Assembly (NCBI GenBank): GCA_913019965.1
Contig: CAJVZR010000046.1
Location: 1 to 32,678, forward strand
Direction: 5' to 3'
Source of the DNA: an uncultured Oleispira sp.
GTDB lineage: Bacteria; Pseudomonadota; Gammaproteobacteria; Pseudomonadales; Oceanobacteraceae
DNA: 32,678 bases
The notes below the pieces were generated by a model that saw nothing but the letters and a program-made list of their open reading frames with translations, was not told the DNA's origin and ran no database searches. This document shows, piece after piece, positions 1-12,000 of this stretch (positions within the stretch are counted from its first letter, which is position 1; every line of letters starts with the position of its first letter). Position numbers and translations under genes: made by a program.

Positions 1-3000
1 GCGTTTAGTTTGCCACTGCCTAAATTGATACTTGAGCCATTGAAGGTGCTGCTGGTATTAGTGGTGGTGGTTTCGGTAACCGATTTCTCGGCGCTGCCAG
101 ACACATAAAAACCGCCCGTGCCGGTAGTCGCCGCTGCAGTGGCCCCTGCGGCGACTGCGGCAATACCTGCTTGGGTAAGCTGGGCCGTGGCCGCCGCTAG
201 GTTGGCTTTATAATCATCGAGTGCGCTGGCCGCTAGAGTGCCGTTACGAACATTACGTTTGGCATCATCCAGATCTTCTTTCGCGTCTTCAAGGGCCGCG
301 GCGGCATCGGCAACCGCCTTAATGGCAAACGCGGTATCGGCGTAGGCATTCTTTACCCCGATGGCGAGGGTCTCGGTTTCAACCTTGGTATGGGTGGTGG
401 TTTCGGTGGTGGCTTCGCGCCCACCGATGTTGATGTTTTCGGCGCTGATATCTGCTTCACCGGTAACATCCACAGCAGAGGCGATGAGGTTAACGTCATC
501 GGTAGCATTAACCGTGAGGTTATTACCGATCGTTAATGAGCTATCGTTCCAGCTTGTTTCATGCGTTGTGGTGGTACTGGTGGTTTTATTGGTTTCCAGT
601 CCGCCGACGACGAATTCATCTTCTTCTAGATTACTTTCTACGTTACTGGCCGATTCGGTATAGCTGGATTCTTCTGTGGTTGAGGTTTCTTTGGCCGCAT
701 CTAAGGTTAAACTGGCGGTTTGAATCACGGCGTTTTCGGTTACTGTCACATCTGAGCCAATGATGTTGGTATCGCCATCGACGTAGAGTTCTAAGTTTTT
801 GGCATCGACTGTGGAGCCTTGCTGGGTGGTTGTATTCGTACGCGTTGATGAACCTTCCCCCGTTTGAATCTCAGCACTATCATCCCCAGTGATTAAACCT
901 TTAGTACTACCTACGACCATAACGGCTGATTTAACGAGGTCTTTTAGCGGGCCTTTGAGGCCAGAGGTTTTGTCGTTCCAAGTTTCTTCTTTTAGCTCAA
1001 GGGTGGTGATGTTAAGTCCTTGAACCTTGGTGCCATCGACGGCAATATAATGGCCATTTTCATCCAGTATAGGGTTACCCGCTTCATCTCTTTGAATGTC
1101 GCTATCACCAATGGTGAGAGTTTCTTCGGCATTAAGCTCGGCCCCTGCCAAGGTGATGCTGCCGCTACTGTTAAGCTCAACATTATTTCCACTGATACCC
1201 GCGACTTCGGCGGTTTCTGTGTAGCTGCCATAATCATGTGTGCTAGCACTGGCGATATTACTGCCCGATTTTTTTGTACTGGTCATGGTGCTATCAATGG
1301 CTGATACGATATTGATATCGCCCGTTGCATCAACGCTGACATTACCGGCGGCATTGGCTTGTGAACCGGTGAGGTTTACATCACCACCCGATGTCATGGC
1401 TAGATCGCCTTCAACATCGATGAGCGAACCGACAAAGTCGATACTTTCATTTTCAACGGTCTTTTTAGATTTTGAGAAGGTGCTCTTTTTCGTGCTGGTT
1501 ACTTGGCTGTAGGTGCGATTTTCTACGCCATCTAAATTAATGTCGCCACCCACATCGATCGCGGCATTGCCTGTGGCTTGTATTTGCGCCGCTTGAGAGT
1601 TCAAGTCGCCACCGGCACTAAAGCTGAGATTCCCCGCATTAATTTGGCTTAATATGTGATTCGTGGATTCGCTGATGCTACTACCATTTTGTGTTCTGCT
1701 GGATAACTCTAAAGCATTTAGATTGATATCATTTTGGGCATCCAGTACTAGTGATTCCGTGCCGGTTAAACTTCCGCCGTTATTATGAATATCAGTGGCG
1801 CTGATGAGGGCCAGATTACCCGCGCTGATATTACCGCCGCTACCCGCGATGGCACCAAAGTTAACATCGTCACCAAAGGTCATGACATTACGCTGGTTGG
1901 TAAGCACGTCGGCTTGAATTCGGGCTGAGTTAGCGACTTGTATATCACCGGTATTTTTAAAGTCGCCTACGTTAATATCCATGCTATCGGCGATGATTGT
2001 GCCGGCTGATGGCGTGGTGATTTGTGCGAGTGTTGCTTCGGGTAAATAGACCGTTGGCACCAATTGACTTTGGCCACCAATGTTCATAGATACGTACCAG
2101 ATCATCGGTTTTTCAAGTTGCTTAACTTGCATCGGCGTTAAGGCTTGGCCTAGGGTAACGTCTTGCTGGTGATCTAGGTATACGAGGGTATTGTCGTATA
2201 GGCCTTGGCGTTGCTCTGCTGAAGTATTCCAGTCAGGTGAGAAAAATGCGGTGCCCGTTTGCTGTAATGCAGCTTGGGTTACGGCTTGTGCTTCTTGGTA
2301 AGGATCTAAGAAGAACTTGGGTTCGGTATCTAATATTTTGTCTGGATCGACTTTATCAAAAATGTACTCAGGTGAGAGTTCATATTCGGTATCGGCAATG
2401 ATGCGCTGCAGAATATCTTCGTCTAAATCAAAAAGGCTAGGGGCTTGGGCATCATAGCTATTGGATTGGCCCTTAATGGTATCGCTGTTTTTGTCTTTAT
2501 CACTTTCTAATAAATCTAGCTGAGCTTGTAAGGCGGCTTGGGCAGCAATTTCTTCTGCTGTTTTATCACCCGCAACAGAGGCAGCACTGAGTGCGTCAAA
2601 CGATAGACCTGGAATAATGAAAGATAATAAAGAAATGCTGGCCGTAGGCTGGCGATTGGCGACTTGTATAACTAAGCCATCAGCGCCGTTGATGAAGCTG
2701 CCTTTTACATGGTCACTGGTTTCATCAAGGTCTTCGGTATTGGTGGCCGAACCTGTAGCAATGTTTTGATCTTCTTGCTCTTTTCGTATTGTTTCTGCCT
2801 CGGCATTAACAATGGCATCACTACCTTGAGTCGCCCCAACATTATTTCTGGCAGAGGTTAGGTCTTTGATTGTTGATGTGTAATCAGCGATTGCTTCAGA
2901 AGATAATAACTCACCTGTTGGCCTGCTGTGTTTAATGTAGCGGTCTTTGCCTGATGTAGCGCCGGTATTGTTTTTAGTATTGGTTTTGTCAGTGATGTTT

Positions 3001-6000
3001 TGGTTAGTGTCTAAAACAACATTTTTAGCAGCTTCATTTTGTTCTGCAATGGACTGGTTATCACTCGCAGATGTCCCGCTGGCTATGCCGGTATCGGTGT
3101 TGTTTATAGCAGTTGTATCAACTTGGTTCGCTTGGGAGAGGTCTTCTAGATCTTTTGTTTTAATTTCACCTACTTTTATTATTCCTTCATTCAGGACATG
3201 AGTGTGTGCCCCAACGAGCATTGTATTAGCTTCTATTAAAGATTTATTCCCTTCAATTGATAAGAGTGTTGCATTAATAGATTTGGGGGAAGACACATAC
3301 CCTGTCGTAGTATCCATTTTTAATTCTTTCCAATAATAAGCATCTCCTGATTTATAAAGCTCATCCTCGATCTGACTTTCTTTCCCATAATATGCATCTA
3401 AGAAGTCTCTTTTCTTTCTCTTGTTGCTTTTTTTCTTCAAACTCGTATGCCACTTCAACTCGACTTGAGTGACTTCAATACCAGAAACCGTATTGTCTAT
3501 TTTTGACAAATCACTGAAATCTATGTGGTTCGCAATAATGGTCGAAGAAGAATTATACCACTCCCCTTTATCAGCAGTTAAAGAACCACCAACTTCTAAA
3601 CGGCTTCCACTCCTGCTTTTATAAGTCCCTTCTTGATACTGCACGTATACATCAAAGTTTGTCTTCCCCTCACACCCTACGCAAGCTTTGCCATCTTTCC
3701 AGCGATATGAAAGTACATCTTCATACGTCTTATTTTCACCAAACTCATAACTTTTGTTATTGAAAATATTAGTGCTTAGGGTTAAGTCACTTGCAATTTT
3801 TATCGTTCCAGTCTTATCCACTCCATTGCCATTATTAACTACCATTGCTGATATTAAACTCGTTGGCGCGGTACCTTCTAAAGCTTCAATGGTTCCATTA
3901 TTATTTATTTGAAGGGCTGAATTTAATGTGAAATTATTTTTAGAATAAACAGCACCATCATTAGTAATATCTCCAAGAGTATCTACCAATAAGTTACCGT
4001 CATAAGCAACAAGTTGTGATCCTATCTTATTGTTCACGTCATTATTACTGTATAAACTAATACTCTTACCATATAGCTTTCCGTCGTTATCGACGCTACC
4101 CACTCGCTCTGAAGCGGTTCCTAAAGTCCAATGGCCATCAACGGATATTCTGCTAGGTTTATCAGCGGAATCTGTAATATTTTCTAAGCTAGAAAATCTC
4201 CAGTCACTATCTCCCGTTGCTTTAATATTATTTTTATTAACAATAGAATCAGAATATAAATTAAATCCTGCATCAGCAACAATCTCACCTTCATTGACAA
4301 AAGTAGTTGCTCTATCGTTGTTCGATCCGTTTACACCAGAGATGTTCAGCAAGCCTTCACTCGATAGTTTGGCAACGGTACCGTCTTCATTAGCGCTGTT
4401 AATTATAGAATTACTGTTAATATAGAAATCGCCTCCTATATTAATATCAGTATTATTAGTAAAACTGTTGGAGGTAACACTTAACCCCGATGTAGAGTCA
4501 ATATTGCCATTATTCTCAAATGCACCTGATAAGTTCCAAACACTTGAAGCAGATGCTGGATTTCCAGATATTTTTACCAATGAAGCTTGATTAAGCGTTA
4601 AGTCTTTAGCATTGATATTGGCTTGCTTACCCGCATTAATCGTACCTTCTAATTCGACAGAGTTATCACTAATAATATTAATATAATCCGCTTGGTAGAC
4701 ATCCTTCATTGAGTCACTGCTATAGAGAGTTAATGAATTCGCTGCAACTAAACCGACTTGTTTTGTAGGATCAAATATCTGAATTCCATCACGTTCTTGA
4801 CTCACTTCCTTACCAGCAGACCCAATTATTAGGTTATTAGCAAAGATTAGATTTTGGTTATTTAACCGCTCTATATTTAATACGCCATTACCACTGGCGG
4901 TAATGGTATCTTTATTATCTAGAAATTTTGTATCGATTTCGAGGGTTCTAGCGCTGGCAATTATGCCTTCATTCTCTATTTTACTAGCACTATTGGAGTA
5001 TTCTTTTGTTGATAAGTTAAGGCTGGATCCCTTCGCTATTATTGAAGAGTCGGAAGTATTAATAATACTCTCAGCATAAATTGACAAGATGCCGCCCTGA
5101 GAGATGATTTTGTCTAGGTTGGTAAAAGTATCTGCAATGTCGATTGTCAAAGTATTAGCAACAAGCTCACCGTCATTCTGTAACGACTCCTGACTTGATA
5201 ACGACATTTCGCCATTAGCGATCAATAATCCTTCATTATCAAAATGTGTTAATTCATGCGCCGTTATTGATGCCGCCTGAAGATATGCAGTATCTCTCCC
5301 ATCACCAGCACCAGCCTTGTTAATTAGACTCGCATTTTCTAATGCCAAGTTACTATTAACGATGATACTACCAGAGTTATCCAGCGATTTTAGACCTGTA
5401 ATGGATAAGGTATCACTGCCATGTCTCTTCGTTTCAAGTTCCAGTATTTGTCCGCTATTGGTAAGATTTTCTGCGTTGATCGCACCCTTTCCAATTTGTA
5501 TATTGGCTGTTACTGGGTTTGATATATTTTCATTGTTTATAACTGAGGCTGAGATATTAAATACGTTATTTTGAGAGGATACGTATCTTGTTGTTTGATA
5601 AATGCCTCCTTCATTATTCAATGTACCTAATACATCTATCTCTGCTTCTGAAGAGGCAATAATAGCACTGCCTTTATTTTCAAAACTATTTGCCTTGATT
5701 AACAAGCCATTTGAATTAATAACGCCTGCATTAGAGGCAGAATCCAGATAGCCATTATCGGATGACTTCAGACTCAACTGACTCATTGAAATAATATTGG
5801 CGTCTACTGCATTATCAAATGAGTTTGTAGAGATAGTAAGGTCTCTTGCAACATTTAGATCCTTGAAGTTTTTCAACGAACCAGTATTTAATGTTAAGTT
5901 CGATCCAACAGACATTTGTCCATAATTAATAGTATTCCTAGCAATATCCCACTTACTTTCTGAAGTACTTAAATTTACATTGATCTTTCCTGAGGATCGA

Positions 6001-9000
6001 AGTACCAGATCACGAGCGGTAATATCTAATTCCTGGTTTGCTTTCATTTGACCATAAAGATCTAAAGTGCCATTACTTAACAAAGAAATCCTATTGGCGC
6101 TATAAACATCTTTCATCAAGCCTTGGGTATAGAGGGTTAACGTTTGGGCTGCGACTAAGCCTCCCGTACTCGCTGAAGCGTTTGCCCGTATCCCTTGCCT
6201 AGTTTCTTCGACATGCTGGCCATTGCTACCAACATTAAGATAATCCCCGTAAATTAGTCCGCTATTATTTAGTTTATTGGTGGATAACGTTGTCGTCTTA
6301 CTAGAACTAATGTTATTACTATTAACCGTTTCATCGGTGTTTATATTCAAGCCGCTTTTACTGGCAATATTGCCCGTATTAACAAGACGGAGAGTTGCGT
6401 CTAATAGTAAGTTTGTATTCGCGCCTATTTTTGAAATTTCTGCGCTGGAGCCATTACTAATGTTATTGGCGTTTATCTCTAATTGTGAATTCGCCTGTAT
6501 TAAACCTTGATTAATAAAGTCTTGCTGCGTAACGGCGGTGAACTGATTGGCAACCAGCTCTCCTTGGTTGTTTAGGGTTTCTTCACTGCTGATGCTTAAT
6601 AGATTCTGCGCTGCAATCTTTCCGCTATTACTAAACTCAGTGAGGTTATTGGCTGTTAATGAGTTCGCGCGAATGTACGCACCCTCACCGGTATTCGTCA
6701 GACTTGCATCTGTTAATGCCAGATCGCTATAGAGGATTAATTCACCGCTATTATTCAGCGTTTTAATATTTGTTAATAATAATTGATCACTGTCTGCTGC
6801 ATTTTCTTGACGCTCACGAATAAACCCTTGGTTGATTAGGGTATTGAGGTTAACTAGGCCATTCTTAATATCAATCGTCGCGTTTGCGTTGTTATTGTCT
6901 AATGTGTGAGCTGTGATATTAAAAGCGCTATTTTCCGTATCACTGTCTAACTGATACAGGCTACCAGCATTGCTAACCGTGGTGGCGGTTAGATCAGCCG
7001 TTTCTGCAGCAATGATTGCATCGGCATTATTACTTAGTGTGGTTGCCGCTAGGCTTAGTGTTGCACTGGAAATAGTCCCTGAATTTATTAAGGTGTCTGC
7101 AGTACGATTATCTATGCCATTCTCTGGGCCATTAATGGTTAGGCTTTCAATACTGGATAACTGCGCCGATATGCCGTTAGTAACGTTATTTGCTACGATA
7201 ATAAGCTGTTGATTACTTTGAATTTTATTCGTATTGCTTAATGTTTGTGCCGCAATATCTAAATTACCTGTTGCTTGTATATTGCCATTATTGGTTATTA
7301 ACTCAGACTGTAATGATAAGGATTTATCAGAAACGATGTCGCCGTTTGTGATCAAGCTTATTGCTTGATCATTATTACCCGTACCAGAACCTGATATGTG
7401 TAATGTATCTGCAGCGGAGATTAAAGAATCAACCGCAGTATTTATCGTATTGGCATTGATCGCCATTTCCTTACTGGTTTTTATTTCACCAATATTATTT
7501 ATATCTGTGGCATTGATTAATAATGTTGATTTGGAGGAGATATCACCTTCATTTTTTAATGTTTGAGTAATTGAAAAAGTGCTCGTATCTTCACCATCAC
7601 CGGTATAGATACTTGCGGTTTTATTCAACGTTAAATTTTCAGCAATAACACGTGTCTGCTTTTCGGCGGTTATATCACCCGCTAAGATTAAATCAGCATT
7701 ACTGGTTATATTAATAATCGACGCGCGATACACATCGTTCATTAGCCCATTGGTATATAGATTTAACGTATTGGCTGCAACTAATCCGCCAGCATCAGCT
7801 TCTGTATCAATATCTGCTTCAGGGCGGATTTCATCACGGGTCTGGGTAATAAACTTCTCATTACTGCCAATATTTAAATCATGACCGTAGATAAGTCCGG
7901 TATTATTTAAGCTATTGGCGAGTAGCGTAGTCGTTTTGCTAGAACTGATATTTTGGCTATTGAGAATATCATCCGCATTTACATTCAAGCCGCTTTTACT
8001 AGCGATATTACCGGCGTTATTAATACGGCCAATTGCGCTTAATTCTAAATTTGTATCCGTGCCTATTTTTGATATTTCTGCCCCAGCTTCATTACTAATA
8101 TTTTGGGCGCTAATCTCTAATTGCGTCGTCGCTTGCACTAAACCTTGGTTGGTAAAATCTTGCGCTATATTAGCGATGAACTGGTTGGCAACCAGTTCCC
8201 CTTGGTTGGCCAGGGCATTTTCACTGTTTAAGGATAAGACATTCTGCGTAGCTATTTTGCCACTATTGCTAAAATCAGTAAGCTTCTGTGCGGTTAATGA
8301 ATTAGCGCGAATATACGCATTATTACCGTTATTATTTAACCGGGTACCGGTTAGCGTTAGGTCACTATATAGAATTAATTCACCGCTATTATTCAGCGTT
8401 TCAACATTGGTTAAACGTAGCTGGTCGCTATCAGATTCAGGGTCTAAAGCACTGTCTTGTCGCTCACGAATCAACCCTTGGTTGATGAGGGTATTGAGGT
8501 TGAACAAACCATTGCTCACGTCAACAATGGCATTAGACTCAGCATTAGTAAATTTCTCAGCGGTTATATTAAACGCTGCATTCGCAGTATCACTTTCTAA
8601 TTGGTAAAGAGTTCCGGCATTGCTGATCGTTGTGGCGGTTATTTCTGCGGTTTCTGCAGTGATGGTAGCATCAGCATTATTGTTAAGAGAAGCCGCCGCT
8701 ACATTTATGGCTTTACTAGAGATTGTGCCTGAGTTTGACAATGAGCTGGCCGCGTTATTTTCACCACCATTAATGACCAACGTTTCCAAAGCTAAAATTT
8801 CATGTGTATTAACCGCATCATTGGCCGCTGATATTTCCAACGCAGTATTGGCCTGAATCAAGCCCTGATTATTTAGATTATTGGTTACAATACTAAGATG
8901 ATCAGCATAAACTTGGCTCGTAACCGCGCTATTAGATAAATCACCTACGACGTTGATGCCCAGTGTATTGCCAGATAAGGTCGCACTATTATTCAAATTC

Positions 9001-12000
9001 CCGCTATTGATACTAGAGTTATTGTTTAATGAGACCAGTCCAGCGTTGTTAAAATCATTGATGATCGTTATTGAATTCTCATCTCCCAGCGCTACAATTT
9101 TTGCACTGTTGGCAACCTCAAGCCCCGAGGCAGATAAGGTTAAGCGACCTTTAGCTTCTAGCGATCCAGTAAGAGCATTATTGCCTGTCATCGAGCCTGT
9201 TGAATTAATTAACAGATTGTTATCACTGGATATCTGACCTTGGTTAGCCAGTTCTTGAGTGATAATGTCTAAGCCACCCTCTCCACTTTGAATGCCTGCT
9301 AGAATAATCTCTCCATCAGGGCCTTCAGAATTGCTCGCCGTGTTACTTACTTTTAATTGTCGGTGACTCTCATTACCAATGCTAACCGTCTCTGCGAATA
9401 CATATCCGTCATTTTCAATAGCTCCGGTTGAGCTTTGATTAATAGCAATGTTGTTTTGAGCATTCAGAACTCCCTCGTTTATAAGCAAGTCCGCTTCAAT
9501 TGCGAGATCGGTATTCGCTAAAACGTTGCCTTTATTCGTTATGCCATCATGGCCCGATAAGCGAATACGACCATCCGTGCTGTATATTTCCGCTAAAGCG
9601 TTATTGATTAACGTCGTTGAATAAATCTCTAGTTCAAGCTCACTACCGATGTTTGAGTTGTTGATGAATGTCGTTGAATTAAAAGTGATTTGTTCAGCAT
9701 AAATATTGGCGCCATTGGCGTTGATAATATTTTCACTTTCAACATCAATCCTCGTATTAGCGAGTAATGCACCTTCGTTATTAATACTCCTAAGGTCGCT
9801 ACCAATAATTGAATTGGCTTTGATGTAACTACTTTCACCTAAGTTTGAAATAGAGCCTGACTCTACGATCACTAAGTCTGTTGATAGCGACAGGTCATTG
9901 TGGTTCTCTATGTTTTTAACGTTGGCTATCGACAACCCACCCGTGACCACGTCTTTCTCTAGCTCACGGATTAAGCCTTTATTGATTAAATCCCCTGCTT
10001 TTAAATCGATACGGCCTTTTGCAAGTTCAATGGAAGATGTTTCACTATTGATGAATCCATTAGCTTCAATATTGAATTCATTTTCTGCAGTATTTATCTG
10101 ATTGCGGACATTGTCATTAGCGCTTAAATCTGACTGATACATTCTGCCACTGTTCATTAAGCTACCTTCGGCCACCTCAATCACAGCTTCACCAGCACCA
10201 ACAATTCCTGAGTTGTTGAAACTATTACTTTGTACCGAGATGGCATCAGCGACTAGAATAGCGCTGTTATTAAATGCATCGATATTCGAAAGCTTAATGC
10301 CAGATTCACTCACTATGCGCGTTGTACTATCAAGATTAACGAGATCCTCTGAATAATTATTAAAAGAACGAATATTGTCAATTGATAACAAACCATCCGT
10401 TTCAATTAAGCCACTGTTAGTGAAAGTATTAAATCCAGAAATGGATACTTCACCCAGTACCGCAGCGTCAACACTATCGCTATGAATAGCGTTTTGAATT
10501 AACAATCCACTTTCTTTATTGGTGAAATATGAGTTTGCTGTTTCGTCTCCCGTGAATTCAATATTCGTTGCGATTAACGTTCCCGAATTATCAACATTTG
10601 CCCCTTCGATATTAAGCTCAACCGTACTAATCGTAGACCCTTGCGAATTGCTTAAACCACTCGCCATTAAGCTGAGACTATCTGCTGCTAGAATACCGCT
10701 ATTCTTAAATTCATTATTAATATTGGCGGTTAGGTCACTGGTATAAATGTTACCTTCGTTATGAAAGTTATCACGGGTAATGCTCAGTTCATCCGCCTCG
10801 ATAGTTCCCAGTTGGGTAAAGGCTTCAGCCCCAATCGATAAGCGGCCCTGTGCTTCCTCTTCTCCACTAGCAGCCAACGCTTGTATGCTGCCTTGAATAG
10901 TGCCGTCGATTAATACGCCATTGGTTACCTGGTTTAAACCCGAAAACTGTATATCGCTGCCAGTTAATAAACCGGCATTAGTATAGCGCCCACTGGATGC
11001 TTCATTAGATAGCCACTGCATTGAGTCGCTTGCGATTTGTACACCATAATTGGTAAAGCTAGCCGTATTCGTTTTTGCTTCATATCTCACGTCATTACTG
11101 ACTAGGCTAGCATTATCAGTATTTTCAAAACTCTGATAACTCAGCGTTAATGTTTCACTGCTTATACTTTTATTATTTATGGTACTCGCAGAGTCAATAA
11201 CAAGTTGATTCGCAATGATCGATCCCTGGTTATTCAGTGATTCACTGCTGCTAATATTAAGCTGTTCGAAGGATGCTATATTACCCAGATTGTGAAGGTC
11301 GCGGCTTTCTATTTGTAATTCATTTGAAGCTAATAAGACGCCAGCATTGTTGATTTGATCCGCATTAATATGAGAGGTATTGGCCCCAATCCAAGTATTT
11401 TCGTCAAGCGAAAGTTGGTTTGATGCCAATGATAACTGAGTGCTTTCTATTGTTCCTTTGCTGATGTCTAACGTATTATTCGCCGTAATATCACTGGTAT
11501 TTGTTTTAACGAGTAGGTTATCCCATTTACCTTGGTCAAAAATCGCGTTGAAGGTATTTGCGGTCAGTTCTAAATCCTGAATATTCAATGCCGCTGTCGA
11601 TTCAATCACGGCATTATCGGCAATAAGCCAGTGTCCTGATATATCGGCATTCGCGGTGGTCAACATTAAGTCTGAAGTTTTTAATGTATGATCCATCTTG
11701 GCTGACGATGATGCGATGATATTTACGTTATCGTTTGCAAGCCAAAGAGTATTTGTATCCGTGGTTAGTTCACGCGCATTCATATCGATCGTATTGGTAG
11801 CGATACCCGTATTATCGAATTGAGCAGTATCACCGTTAAGCTGGTAAACATTGGCCTGAATTACGCCATTAGTGAAATCTGCTTGGTTAGCCGTTATATC
11901 AAATGCGCCGACATCAGTGATTGTCGTTTCTGCGCTAAAAGGAAGTATTCTCCAAACATCACCCGTACTCGATAAGGTTTCTTTAATCGTAAGCGCTAAT

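Noticed and set aside
992..9838. Two minus-strand ORFs (992-1249 and 9629-9838) inside tpsA2
   Set aside because: They are in a different frame from tpsA2, short and without family features.
4690..10100. CRISPR or IS elements as an explanation of repeated DNA
   Set aside because: The repeats are degenerate, in frame, over 1.3 kb long and within one open reading frame; there are no short identical repeats with unique spacers and no transposase.
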